Assembly: GCA_963814805.1 (NCBI GenBank)
Contig: CAWFER010000005.1
Coordinates: forward strand, 27,650-91,649
Direction: 5' to 3'
From: AP-15 sp963814805
Lineage (GTDB): Bacteria; Pseudomonadota; Alphaproteobacteria; ATCC43930; CGMCC-115725
Length of the DNA stretch: 64,000 nucleotides
The notes under the pieces were generated by a model. It had not been told where the DNA came from and made no database searches. It saw only the letters and a list, made by a program, of their open reading frames with translations. This document shows, piece by piece, positions 9,691 through 18,559 of this stretch. How positions within the stretch are numbered: the first letter of the stretch is position 1; each line of letters starts with the position of its first letter. The translations under genes were made by a program, and so were the position numbers.

Positions 9691-10272
9691 TTAGCGCTTG
9701 ACGCCGCAGGCCTTGTCGATCAACGCCAGGGTCTGGGTAAATCCGGCGAGCGAATAGGTGTCGGTGGTCTGCGGCCCTTTCGCGGGGCTGGCCTTGAGCA
9801 CCGCCTGCCTGCCCTTGGCCATGGCCTCGACGATGGTCTTGTCGAGATCGGAGGTGCGCGACCAAGCGCCGTCATCCTTGGTGAAGAGATCGAAATTTTT
9901 GCCGTCGATATCGAGCGAGGCATCGCTGCCCGGCTTCAGCAGGTAGCCTTCGTCAAAGTTGACCACGTTGAAGACGTTTTCTCGCGGCCGGTGAGTAACT
10001 GTCGCCGAGGGCGGCCGGCGCTTGAACCTGGCCGGCTCGGTTCTCTGCGGCGCGCCTGCTAGATAGCATACCGGTCCGGATTTGCCCTGATGAATGTACG
10101 CGCTCCAGGGACCGGCGCCGCCGAGCCGGCGGCCCGTGACCGTCTTCGCCGGGTGCGTCGGCATCGGGTGCTTCTTGACGGCTTCGGCATGACCGAGCGT
10201 CGCCAGAGCAAGAAAAATCAGCACCGACCAGCGGAGCCGGGTTAGCCAAGATCGGGTCATGATCCCTACCAT
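9691..10272 (-). CDS. IalB-like (invasion-associated locus B) periplasmic protein
   Basis: 193-residue exported protein with a signal peptide (RWSVLIFLALATLGHAEA). The rest matches the IalB-like family of alphaproteobacteria: GPWSAYIHQGKSGPVCYLAG, VTHRPRENVFNVVNF, FDLFTKDDGAWSRT, DLDKTIVEAMAKGRQAV and a final ALIDKACGVKR. The name comes from a Bartonella gene linked to erythrocyte entry, but most carriers are free-living and no reaction is known. ATG 10272 is used; ATG 10260 would also keep the signal peptide. Confidence 0.82.
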   Translation of the reverse strand: MVGIMTRSWLTRLRWSVLIFLALATLGHAEAVKKHPMPTHPAKTVTGRRLGGAGPWSAYIHQGKSGPVCYLAGAPQRTEPARFKRRPPSATVTHRPRENVFNVVNFDEGYLLKPGSDASLDIDGKNFDLFTKDDGAWSRTSDLDKTIVEAMAKGRQAVLKASPAKGPQTTDTYSLAGFTQTLALIDKACGVKR

Positions 10273-10300
10273 AGAGTTGCATATATGGGCGCGCCCCGCG

Positions 10301-10813
10301 CTAGCAGGGGGGCGTCCCCTCGCGCCTGCCGACGAACTCGATCAGATCGAGCGGCGGCGGCGATATTTCGGTCTGCCTCAGCATAGCGCTGGCCTCGCCG
10401 CGATAGTGCGCCTGATGGTTGAACATATGGCCCAGCGCCAGGCATAGCCGCGTCTCGCATCGATCGCCCCGCCCGTTGCGATAGACCAATGGCCGGTCGA
10501 GGTTCGCCCGCGACAGACCGGCAATGAGATTGCGCAGATGCTCGTCCTCTGCCTGACGGGCGACCTTGAGGCCGACCAGATCGGCGTAAAGGACCTGGGT
10601 GGCGGCAAGACGCGGCGGGTTGCGCCCGGCGATTCGCGCGAGCCAGATCCGGTCGGCAACGAGCAGGTGGTTCAGGGTCGCATGCAGCGAGCCGAACGCC
10701 GCTCGCCGCTCGCGCAGGTACTCGTCCTCGCTCAAGCGCTCGCAGGCTTGATAGAGCCGCTGGTTGGCCCAGGCGTTATAGCCGGCGAGGGTCGCGAAAT
10801 AATCGCTGGGCAT
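10301..10813 (-). CDS. DinB family protein
   Basis: 170-residue four-helix-bundle protein of the DinB/YfiT-like family. The three metal-binding histidines are visible: HATLNH near residue 45, and GHMFNHQAHYRGE near 130-140. Members act as metal-dependent, thiol-cofactor (bacillithiol, mycothiol or glutathione) transferases or have unknown roles. The ATG at 10813 opens the family's ATLAGYNAWANQRL helix; earlier in-frame residues are not family-like. Function here is not predictable. Confidence 0.83.
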   Translation of the reverse strand: MPSDYFATLAGYNAWANQRLYQACERLSEDEYLRERRAAFGSLHATLNHLLVADRIWLARIAGRNPPRLAATQVLYADLVGLKVARQAEDEHLRNLIAGLSRANLDRPLVYRNGRGDRCETRLCLALGHMFNHQAHYRGEASAMLRQTEISPPPLDLIEFVGRREGTPPC

Positions 10814-10902
10814 CGGGGTGCTCCGGCGCGTCGATTTTCCGATCCTAGCAGATCCGGCGGCGCTGCGCATGGCTCTCCCCTCGGCCGGCGAAACCGGGCA
10901 AA

Positions 10903-11466
10903 ATGCGCGCGATGAACGAGATCACGATCCGCCCCGCGCGGCCGGGAGACGCGCGCGGCATCGCCGGGCTCGATATCGAGACCTGGCGGGCGACCTATGC
11001 GGGGCTGCTGTCCGCCAGCTATCTGATCGGGCTGTCGCAGCGCCGGCGCGAGCTCGGCTGGCGGATGGTGATCCAGCGCGAGCCGCGCGATGTGCGCGTC
11101 GCGCTCGATGCTGCGGAGGGCTTGGTGGGCTTTGGCAGCTGCGGGCCGAGCCGCGGCGAGCGGCATTTTCCAGGCGAAGTGTTCACCCTTTACGTCGCCC
11201 CCGATCGGCAAAATCAAGGAATCGGCCGCCGGCTGGTCATCGCGCTGTTCCGCCGCCTGGTCGCCTCCGGCCTCGATGCGGCGGTCGTCTGGGTGCTGCG
11301 CGACAATCCGAGCCGGTTCTTTTACGAGCGCATCGGCGGCCGGCAAGTGAGCCGCAAGGCGATCACGGTCGGCGGCAGCGTGGTCGAGGCGGTCGCCTAT
11401 GGCTGGCCCGACCTGCCGGGATTTCTGGCGGCGGTCTCGAACGAGCGGCGCGAGCCCGAGCCCTAA
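10903..11466 (+). CDS. GNAT family N-acetyltransferase
   Basis: 187-residue single-domain acetyltransferase. The acetyl-CoA-binding loop is visible as RQNQGIGRRLV following the FTLYVAPD strand, and the C-terminal VLRDNPSRFFYERIGG gives the last GNAT motif. This is the ordinary RimI-like layout. ATG 10903 is used; ATG 10912 is equally possible. It is divergent from the DinB gene and converges with egtD with a 12-base gap. Substrate unknown. Confidence 0.85.
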   Translation: MRAMNEITIRPARPGDARGIAGLDIETWRATYAGLLSASYLIGLSQRRRELGWRMVIQREPRDVRVALDAAEGLVGFGSCGPSRGERHFPGEVFTLYVAPDRQNQGIGRRLVIALFRRLVASGLDAAVVWVLRDNPSRFFYERIGGRQVSRKAITVGGSVVEAVAYGWPDLPGFLAAVSNERREPEP

Positions 11467-11478
11467 GAAAGCGGCGGT

Positions 11479-12447
11479 TCAGCGCAGCCGGAAATAGTGG
11501 ACGCTAAACAGTTCGGCCGGGTCGGTCCAGGTGTCGACCGGACGAAAGCCGGCCCGGCCGGCAAGCGCGCGAAACTCCGGCACTGAGTATTTGTAGGAAT
11601 ACTCGGTGTGGATCAGCTCTCCGGCGGCAAAGGCGACATGGCGGCCGGCGATCGTCGCCCGCTGGTCGGCGAGGCTGCGCACGTAAATCTCAACCCTGCC
11701 CTCGGCCGCGTTGTAAAAGGCGACGTGCTCGAACAGGTCGAGATCGAGATCGCCGTCGAGCTCGCGGTTGATCCGCTCGAGCAGATTGAGGTTGAAGGCG
11801 GCGGTTACCCCGGCCCGATCGTTGTAGGCGGCCTCGAGGATCGGCACATCCTTCTTCAGATCGACGCCGATCAGCATCTCGCCGCCGGGCCCCAGAATGG
11901 CCGCGCAATTGGCCAGAAAATCCTCGGCCGCGCCCGGCTCGAAATTGCCGATCGTCGAACCAGGAAAAAATCCGACCCGTCTGCCGCGCGGGCCCGGCAG
12001 CGGCGGCAGGTCGAATGGCCGGGTGTAATCGGCGCAGACCGCGGTCACCGGCAATTCCGGAAAATCCTCGGCCAGCGAGGCGGCGGCGTCGCGCAGATGG
12101 TCGCGCGAAATGTCGACCGGCACATAGGCGGCCGGTCGATCGAGCGCCTGAAGCAGGATGCGCGCCTTTTGGCTGGCGCCGCTGCCAAATTCGACAATTC
12201 GGCAATGCGCGCCCATCTGCGCCGCAATTTCGCCGGCGTTTTCTTCAAGGATCGCGATCTCGGTGCGGGTCGGGTAATATTCGGGCAGGAGACAGATTTC
12301 CTCGAACAACGCCGAGCCGCGCGCGTCATAGAAGAACTTGCAAGGGATCGCCTTGCGCGTCCGGGCGAGGCCTTTCAGCACCGCGTCGCGAAAGCTCTCT
12401 TCCCCGGGCGCCAGATCGTGAAAGGCGAAACGCGAACCGTCTATCAT
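11479..12447 (-). CDS. egtD: L-histidine N-alpha-methyltransferase
   Basis: 322-residue SAM-dependent enzyme that trimethylates histidine to hercynine, the first step of ergothioneine synthesis. Family landmarks are KFFYDARGSALFEEIC, LPEYYPTRTE, the SAM-binding VEFGSGASQKARILL, and FFPGSTIGNFEP. The start ATG overlaps the egtB stop by 4 bases (ATGA), so the two are translationally coupled. With egtB it makes the core of the pathway; egtA, egtC and egtE are not in the window. Confidence 0.95.
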   Translation of the reverse strand: MIDGSRFAFHDLAPGEESFRDAVLKGLARTRKAIPCKFFYDARGSALFEEICLLPEYYPTRTEIAILEENAGEIAAQMGAHCRIVEFGSGASQKARILLQALDRPAAYVPVDISRDHLRDAAASLAEDFPELPVTAVCADYTRPFDLPPLPGPRGRRVGFFPGSTIGNFEPGAAEDFLANCAAILGPGGEMLIGVDLKKDVPILEAAYNDRAGVTAAFNLNLLERINRELDGDLDLDLFEHVAFYNAAEGRVEIYVRSLADQRATIAGRHVAFAAGELIHTEYSYKYSVPEFRALAGRAGFRPVDTWTDPAELFSVHYFRLR

Positions 12448-13760
12448 TCACCATCCTCCGCGAGCCGCAACCCGGCAAAAGCCCAGCGCGCCGAGGGCGG
12501 GAAAAAGTTGCGATAGCTCGCCCGCACATGCCCGGCCGGGGTGACCGCGGCGCCGCCTCGCAGAACCATTTGGTTGCACATGAACTTGCCGTTGTATTCG
12601 CCGACGGCGCCGGCGGCGGCGCGAAACCGCGGATAGGGGATATAGGGGCTCGCGGTCCATTCCCAAACATCGCCGAACATCTGGCGCGGGTATGACCGAC
12701 CATCTGCGGCGGGCGCCACGCAGGCCGCCTCGGCCGTCGCATGAAATTGCCGGCGATCGGCGAAGTTGCCCGACACCGGAACGCCTTCGGCGGCGATCTC
12801 CCACTCGGCTTCGCTCGGCAGCCGCTTGCCGGCCCATTTGGCGTAGGCATCGGCCTCGAAATAGCTGACATGGCAGACAGGCTCCGCCGGGTTCAGCCGG
12901 CGCCGGCCGCTTAAGGTAAAGATCGACCAGGCGTCGCCCTCGCGCCGCCAATAGAGCGGCGCCTCCCAGCCTTGCTCGCGCATCGCCGCCCAGCCGTCCG
13001 ACAGCCAGAATTCGGGCCGCCGGTAACCGTCAGCGTCGATGAATTCGAGGAATTCGCCGCAGGTCGCCGGCCTCGCCGCGAGCCGAAACGGTTCGAGCCA
13101 AACCTTGTGCCGCGGCGTCTCGTTGTCAAAGGCAAAGCCGGCGCCGCGATGCCCGATCTCGACCAACCCGCCGGCGAATTCCAGCCAGTCGAGCGCGGCG
13201 GCCCGCGGGGCGATCTGCGGCTGCGGCGCCTGGTAGGCGGGCAGTAACGGATTGATCGAAAAGACGTGCTTGATGTCCATCAGGATCAGCTCCTGATGCT
13301 GCTGCTCGTGGTGCCGGCCAAGCTCGAGGAGCGGTGCAGCTTCTTGCCACGCGGGCTCGCCGGCGCGGGTGATAAAGCGCGCGACCGCGGCGCCGACATG
13401 GTCGCGATAGGCGCCAACGATATCGACCGTCGGGCGCGACAAGAGGCCGCGCTCGGGCCGCGGATGACGCGGACCGACCGCCTCGTAATAGGAATTGAAC
13501 AGATAGGCAAACGCCGGGTCGAACACCCGGTAGTCCGGGTCGAGCCGGGTGAGGACAAAGGTCTCGAAAAACCATGTCGTGTGCGCCAGATGCCATTTCG
13601 TCGGGCTGGCGTCGGGCATCGACTGGATGGCTTGGTCCTCGGCCGTCAGATTGGCGGCGAGCGCCTCGGTGTCCTGCCGCACGGCTTCGAACCGATCGAG
13701 CGCGATTTGCCGATCGGCGTTGTCGGTCTGCTGCTGGGCAGCGCTGTCGAACACGAGCAT
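12444..13760 (-). CDS. egtB: Ergothioneine sulfoxide synthase
   Basis: 438-residue non-haem iron enzyme that joins hercynine to a cysteine or gamma-glutamylcysteine thiol using O2. The N-terminal DinB-like domain supplies the iron ligands in KWHLAHTTWFFE and RHHEQQHQELILMD. The C-terminal formylglycine-generating-type domain shows RLPSEAEWEIAAEG, MFGDVWEWT and RGGAAVTP. Size is normal. It leads the egtB-egtD operon. Just upstream lies an 18-bp tandem repeat. Confidence 0.95.
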   Translation of the reverse strand: MLVFDSAAQQQTDNADRQIALDRFEAVRQDTEALAANLTAEDQAIQSMPDASPTKWHLAHTTWFFETFVLTRLDPDYRVFDPAFAYLFNSYYEAVGPRHPRPERGLLSRPTVDIVGAYRDHVGAAVARFITRAGEPAWQEAAPLLELGRHHEQQHQELILMDIKHVFSINPLLPAYQAPQPQIAPRAAALDWLEFAGGLVEIGHRGAGFAFDNETPRHKVWLEPFRLAARPATCGEFLEFIDADGYRRPEFWLSDGWAAMREQGWEAPLYWRREGDAWSIFTLSGRRRLNPAEPVCHVSYFEADAYAKWAGKRLPSEAEWEIAAEGVPVSGNFADRRQFHATAEAACVAPAADGRSYPRQMFGDVWEWTASPYIPYPRFRAAAGAVGEYNGKFMCNQMVLRGGAAVTPAGHVRASYRNFFPPSARWAFAGLRLAEDGE

Positions 13761-13769
13761 CCCCCGAGC

Positions 13770-13823
13770 TATTTCGTTGGTCAGTGCAATTTCGTTGGTC
13801 AGTGCTATTTCGTTGTCCCTGTC
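13770..13823. repeat. 18-bp tandem repeat, three units
   Basis: Three head-to-tail units of about 18 bp beginning TATTTCGTTGGTCAGTGC (second unit starts AA, third diverges at its end). They sit between the egtB start and the M32 peptidase; the third unit overlaps the peptidase's last codons. Probably replication slippage. Any effect on egtB expression is unknown. Confidence 0.85.
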
Positions 13824-15339
13824 AACACTGCGATCTCCGGTTCGTTGCCCCCGCCGAGATAGCGGCGGCGCAGGTGGCGCTCAAAGGCCGCGGCGCCGAG
13901 CGGTCTGCCGGTCGCGTTCTCGACCAGCTCCGCGGTCGACAGCAGGGAGCCCTGGCTATGCACGTTCCGCCGCAGCCAGGCGAACAGCGGGCCAAAATCG
14001 CCGGCAGTGATTTCAGCCATCAGCTCCGGGATCGCCCGGCGCGCCGCCTCAAACAGCTGCGCCGCGATCAGCGCACCCAAGGTATAGGTTGGGAAATAGC
14101 CCCACGAGCCGTCGTACCAGTGGATGTCCTGCAGGCAGCCGTCGCGATCGTCGTCGGGGGCGACGCCGAGCAGCGCCCGCAGCCCTTCGGCCCAGGCGCC
14201 GGGAAGCTCGCGCGGCGCGAGATCGCCGCCGATCATCGCCTGTTCGAGGCGGTGGCGCAGGATCACATGAGCGGGGTAGGTGACCTCGTCGGCCTCGACC
14301 CGGATCAGGCTGCGGGCGACCCGGATCTGGCGACGATGGAGCGCCAGGGCCTCCCAGCCCGGCCCGTCGCCAGCGAAACTCTCGCGCAGGATCGGTGCGG
14401 CGAAGCGGGTAAAGGCCGGGCTGCGGCACACCTGCATCTCGAGCAGCAACGACTGGCTCTCATGGACCGCCATGCCGCGGGCGGCGCCGACCGGCTGCAA
14501 GCGCCAATCCGCCGGCAAATTGCGCTTATAGAGCGCATGCCCGGTCTCGTGCAGGACGCCCATCAGCGCCTTGGTGAAATCGCCCTCGTCGTAGCGGGTC
14601 GTGATCCGCACGTCGTCGGGGGCGCCGCTGCAAAACGGGTGGGCGCTGACGTCGAGCCGGCCGTACGCGAAATCGAAGCCGACCGCTTGCATCAAGCGCG
14701 CCGCCGCCTGGCGCTGCGCCGCGATCGGGTACGGGCCGATCGGCTCGGCGATCGGCGCCATCGAGGCTTGGCGGGTCAGAACCGCCTCGATCAGGTCGGG
14801 TAAAAAATCGCCGATCTCGTCGAACAGCCGATCGATTTCGGCGACTGAGCCGCCCGGCTCGTAGCGGTCGAGAAGAGCCTCGTAGGGGCTCACGCCCAGA
14901 CGCTCGGCCTTGGCCGCGGCGGCCTCGCGCTGCAGCCGCAGCATCTCTTCGAGGAACGGCAGCACGGCGGCAAAATCATCGGCCGGCCGGGCTGTTCGCC
15001 ACGCCGTTTCGCATTGCGAGGAGATGCGGGAGAGGGCCTCGACCAATGCGCCCGGCAGCGCCGCGGCATGGCCATGGCGGCGGGTCATCTCCCGCAGATT
15101 GGCGCATTGCCACGGGCCGAGCGCGCCGCGCTCGCCCTGCGCCTCCTCCAGCAATTCGTCGATCTCGCCGGCGGTCAGCTGCTCGTGGGCGAGCAGGCTC
15201 AAGCTCGCCAATTGCTCGGCGCGAGTGGCGGCGCCCCCGCCGGCATCATCGTGGCGCAATCCCAATTGAGCACGCCGATTGCCTCCTCAATCGCGCCAAG
15301 GCGGCGAAATCGCGCTTCCAACTGTTGATAGGCGGTCAT
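13805..15339 (-). pseudogene. M32 family metallocarboxypeptidase (Taq type), one-base frameshift
   Basis: Zinc carboxypeptidase of family M32, about 510 residues when joined. The zinc motif HETGHALY and a following HESQSLLLEMQV with the third ligand are present, as is DVSAHPF. The N-terminus, MTAYQQLEARF...LNWDCATMMPAG, is in a different frame from GGAATRAEQLASL onward. The switch is at a run of five C on the plus strand (15234-15238); six would restore the frame. The ATG at 15339 overlaps the SURF1 stop by 4 bases, supporting this start. A homopolymer miscount is as likely as true decay. Confidence 0.85.
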
Positions 15340-16049
15340 CGGGGCTCCGCGCTGCGGCGATGAAACAGGACATAGATGACGATCATCGCAACTGCCAGGG
15401 AAAACCATGTGATCACGTATTGCAGATGGTGGTTCGGCAGGGCGAGCCTGGTGACCCCGCCCTTGGGCCAGCCGCCGAGGTTGGGGGTGGCGTCGGCGTC
15501 GATGTAGAATGAGGCCACGTGGCCGAGCTTGTCGGCCTTGGCCATCGCCGGCAGATCGACCCAGAACCAATAATTGAGGTCGGGCCGGTTGTCGGGCAGA
15601 AACCAGTTGGGCCGGCCATCGGGCGGCAGCCGCAGTAATCCGACGACCCGCACCGGACCCTTGGGCTCGCCGGCCAGCCGCTTGTTCCGGTCCTTGAGCG
15701 CACCCGGGATAAACCCGCGATTGACGAAGACGATGCGCCCGCCGGGCTCCTCGAGCGGGGTCAGCACCTGGAAGCCGCTTTGCAGGCTGCGCGAGGTGGC
15801 GCCGAGAAAAATCTCTTTGTCGTTCAGGAAGACGCCCTCATCGCTGACGTGGCGAAAGTCCATGTCGGGGGTGACGGTCGCGCTGCGCGGCGCCGGTATC
15901 GGCGGCGCGGCCACCGCCGCGGCGCGCTCGGCGATCAGCCCTTCCTTCCAAAATAATCGCTTGATCTGCCAAGCGCCGAGCCCCAGGCACAGCAGCACGA
16001 TCGGCACGGCGATCACGGTCGGCCAGAATTGCGGGCGGAACCCGGTCAT
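15336..16049 (-). CDS. SURF1 family cytochrome oxidase assembly protein
   Basis: 237-residue inner-membrane protein with one transmembrane helix at each end (residues about 10-28 and 210-230) and a periplasmic loop between, the standard SURF1 plan. Motifs include LGLGAWQIKRLFWKEG, VFVNRGFIPG, NYWFWVDLPAMA and LPNHHLQYVITWFSLA. SURF1 helps insert haem a into oxidase subunit I, the coxA product upstream. It lies 13 bases after the DUF983 gene and overlaps the peptidase gene by 4 bases. Confidence 0.94.
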   Translation of the reverse strand: MTGFRPQFWPTVIAVPIVLLCLGLGAWQIKRLFWKEGLIAERAAAVAAPPIPAPRSATVTPDMDFRHVSDEGVFLNDKEIFLGATSRSLQSGFQVLTPLEEPGGRIVFVNRGFIPGALKDRNKRLAGEPKGPVRVVGLLRLPPDGRPNWFLPDNRPDLNYWFWVDLPAMAKADKLGHVASFYIDADATPNLGGWPKGGVTRLALPNHHLQYVITWFSLAVAMIVIYVLFHRRSAEPR

Positions 16050-16062
16050 TCGGGCCGGCCGC

Positions 16063-16467
16063 TCAGCGATCGGGCGGCGGGCCGAGCAGATGATGGCGGT
16101 ACTGCAGCGCGATCAGGCCGGCCTTGAACACCCGCAGCATGACCACCGCACCACCCAAGATCAGCGGCGTCCACAGCACCAGATGCACCCAGAGCGGCGG
16201 CGAGAACCAGACTTCCACAAGCGCCGCCAGGCCGACCACGATCAGACCGAGAAACAGGATCACGAACACCGCCGGGCCGTCGCCGGCATCTTGCGCCGAT
16301 AGATCGAGGCCGCAGACCAGGCAGCGGGCCCGCACCTGCAACAACCCGGTAAACAGCGGACCCTTGCCGCAGCGCGGGCAGCGGCAGCCGAAGGCAACGC
16401 GCGCTAGCGAGACCGCGGGATAGCTTTCCGCCCCGGTGTCGCTCTCCACTCCGGTGTCGCTCTCCAC
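16063..16467 (-). CDS. DUF983 family membrane protein
   Basis: 134-residue protein of the DUF983 family, a frequent member of alphaproteobacterial cox operons between coxC and SURF1. A zinc-ribbon-like pair, CRCPRCGKGPLF and ARCLVCGLDLS, is followed by two transmembrane helices (VFVILFLGLIVVGLAALVEV and LVLWTPLILGGAVVMLRVF). Start is a GTG at 16467 and uncertain; the N-terminus contains a small repeat (ESDTGVESDTGAES) from near-identical codons. A role in oxidase assembly is inferred from context only. Confidence 0.88.
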   Translation of the reverse strand: MESDTGVESDTGAESYPAVSLARVAFGCRCPRCGKGPLFTGLLQVRARCLVCGLDLSAQDAGDGPAVFVILFLGLIVVGLAALVEVWFSPPLWVHLVLWTPLILGGAVVMLRVFKAGLIALQYRHHLLGPPPDR

Positions 16468-16508
16468 CCCAGTGCCGCCGTCCGGCAGTGCGCGCGCCGC
16501 CGCCGCGA

Positions 16509-17336
16509 TCAGCCGGCGGCCCCTTCATAGACCGCGCCGCCGCCGCCCCACCAATAGATGCAGACGAACAGGAACAGCCATACGACGTCGACAAAGTGCC
16601 AGTACCACGCCGCCGCCTCGAAGCCGAAATGATGGTCCGGCCGGAAATGCCCGAGCCATGCCCGCACCAGGCAGACGATCAGGAATGTCGTGCCGATGAT
16701 CACGTGGAAGCCGTGAAACCCGGTCGCCATGAAAAATGTCGACGGAAAGATGCCGCCGCTGAAATGGAAAGCGGCGTGGCTGTACTCATAGGCCTGGACC
16801 GAGGTGAAGCACAGGCCGAGGACGACGGTCACCGCCAGACCGCGCAGCATGCCGCTTCGATCGTTTTCCAGGAGCGAATGGTGCGCCCAGGTCACCGTCG
16901 TGCCTGACAGCAGCAGAATGAGCGTGTTGAGGAACGGAAACTCGAACGGGTCGAACGGGTGGATGCCCTTGGGCGGCCACACGCCGCCGACCGGAAACAG
17001 GCTCGAATTAAAGAAAGCCCAGAAAAAGGCGACAAAAAACATCACCTCGGAGGCGATGAACAGCGCCATTCCATAGCGCATGCCGAGCTGCACGATCGGG
17101 GTATGATAACCCTGAAACGTCGCCTCGCGGATCACGTCGCGCCACCAAACCGCCATGATCCCCAGCACGCACAAGACGCCGATGATCAGGACGGTCCAGC
17201 CATGCCCGTGCATATAGAGGACAGCGCCGCCGAACAGAATGCCCGCGGCGATGGCGCCCAGGATCGGCCACGGGCTCGGGTCGACCAGGTGATAGGGGTG
17301 CTTCGGCGCGGCGTGCGCCGCATGCGTTTCGCTCAT
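16509..17336 (-). CDS. coxC: Cytochrome c oxidase subunit III
   Basis: 275-residue subunit of the aa3-type oxidase with seven membrane spans. Diagnostic pieces are KHPYHLVDPSPWP at the start, LFIASEVMFFVAFFWAFFNS, FLNTLILLLSGTTVTWAHH, ATGFHGFHVIIG and the terminal WYWHFVDVVWLFLFVCIYWWGG. Full length and intact. In most relatives ctaG (Cox11) lies directly upstream; here only 111 bases separate coxC from the small CoxF-like gene. Confidence 0.97.
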   Translation of the reverse strand: MSETHAAHAAPKHPYHLVDPSPWPILGAIAAGILFGGAVLYMHGHGWTVLIIGVLCVLGIMAVWWRDVIREATFQGYHTPIVQLGMRYGMALFIASEVMFFVAFFWAFFNSSLFPVGGVWPPKGIHPFDPFEFPFLNTLILLLSGTTVTWAHHSLLENDRSGMLRGLAVTVVLGLCFTSVQAYEYSHAAFHFSGGIFPSTFFMATGFHGFHVIIGTTFLIVCLVRAWLGHFRPDHHFGFEAAAWYWHFVDVVWLFLFVCIYWWGGGGAVYEGAAG

Positions 17337-17447
17337 GGGTTGCGGCCTCGATCGATCAATTCACAGAAAACGCGACGCTCGCCGGTGACGGCGCGGGCTG
17401 AGCAAGGCGGCGCCCCGCCGCCTGCACCCCGCTGCCTCGCTCACGCG

Positions 17448-17579
17448 CTAGCCCCCGATTCGCACGATGGTGATGGCGTAGAACAGCGCCGCCAGCGCCG
17501 CCAGCACGGCGAGAAGAGCACGATTGCGCGCCCGGATCGTCCGCTCTCGCGCGCGCTCCGCGGCCTCGATGGTGGTCAT
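17448..17579 (-). CDS. Small cox-operon membrane protein (CoxF-like)
   Basis: 43-residue protein (MTTIEAAERARERTIRARNR, then LLAVLAALAALFYAITIVRIGG). It has a charged amphipathic N-terminus and one transmembrane helix ending in the VRIGG-type tail common to the tiny ORF after ctaB in alphaproteobacteria. Its ATG overlaps the ctaB stop (ATGA). Function unknown; position suggests oxidase assembly or stability. Confidence 0.75.
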   Translation of the reverse strand: MTTIEAAERARERTIRARNRALLAVLAALAALFYAITIVRIGG

Positions 17580-18526
17580 CGCCACGGCCCCGCGGTCCAT
17601 CCGACCGCGCTGCGGTCGACCAGCAGCAAGCTGAAGATCAGCAGCAGATAGAGCAGCGAAAAGGCGAACATCTGCCGGGCGCTGCGCTCGCCCGGATCGC
17701 GCCAAGTGCGGATTGCCGAAGCGGTAAAGAGCGCGCTCAGCCCCAGCGCCGAGATCCCGTAAACGGTGCCGGCCATGCCGAGCAGCCAGGGTGCGGCGCT
17801 GACCGGCCATAGCACCAGGGTATAGAGCAGCATCTGGCGCTTGGTTTCGCTCGGGCCGGCGACCACCGGCAGCATCGGCACGCCGGCCTTGGCGTAATCG
17901 TCGGCGCGATACAGGGACAGCGCCCAGAAATGCGGCGGGGTCCAGAAAAAGATGATCGCGAACAGCGCGATCGCCCCCCAGCCGAGGCTGCCATCGACCG
18001 CCGCCCAGCCAATTAGCGGCGGAAACGCCCCAGCCGCGCCGCCGATCACGATGTTCTGCGGGGTGCGCCGCTTGAGCCAGATGGTGTAGACAAAAACGTA
18101 AAAGCCGATGGTCAGCGCCAACAATCCGGCCGCCAGCCAATTGGTCGCCAGCGCCATGACCAGGACCGAGCCCGCCGCCAGCACGACGCCGAAACCGAGC
18201 GCTTCGCCGGGCAGCATCCGGCCCGCCGGCAATGGCCGGTCGGCGGTGCGGCGCATGACCGCGTCGATGTCGCGCTCATACCACATGTTGATGGCGCCGG
18301 CGGCGCCCGCCCCGACGGCGATGCACAGCACCGCCACACCGGCGAGGACTGGGTGGAGGCGCCCCGGCGCCATGACCAGCCCGACCAGCCCGGTGAAAAC
18401 CACCAGTGACATCACCCGAGGCTTCAGGATCGCAACATAGTCGGCAACCCCCGCGCCGGCCCATGCAGCGGACGACCCCGCCAGGCCCAGCGCCGCGGCC
18501 GGCCGGATGTCGGACAATTCGGTCAC
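17576..18526 (-). CDS. ctaB: Protohaem IX farnesyltransferase (haem O synthase)
   Basis: 316-residue UbiA-superfamily membrane prenyltransferase that converts haem b to haem o, precursor of the haem a used by coxA. The Asp-rich substrate motif NMWYERDIDAVMRRTADRPLP and the second loop YRADDYAKAGVPMLP are clear, with about nine membrane spans. Start is a GTG at 18526, 33 bases after coxA. Confidence 0.95.
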   Translation of the reverse strand: MTELSDIRPAAALGLAGSSAAWAGAGVADYVAILKPRVMSLVVFTGLVGLVMAPGRLHPVLAGVAVLCIAVGAGAAGAINMWYERDIDAVMRRTADRPLPAGRMLPGEALGFGVVLAAGSVLVMALATNWLAAGLLALTIGFYVFVYTIWLKRRTPQNIVIGGAAGAFPPLIGWAAVDGSLGWGAIALFAIIFFWTPPHFWALSLYRADDYAKAGVPMLPVVAGPSETKRQMLLYTLVLWPVSAAPWLLGMAGTVYGISALGLSALFTASAIRTWRDPGERSARQMFAFSLLYLLLIFSLLLVDRSAVGWTAGPWR

Positions 18527-18559
18527 GAAGCTGCGTTCTCCCTAGAAATCGCCGGCTCG

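Noticed and set aside
13770..13823. CRISPR-like short repeats
   Set aside because: Units are head-to-tail without spacers and only three copies exist; no cas genes in the window.
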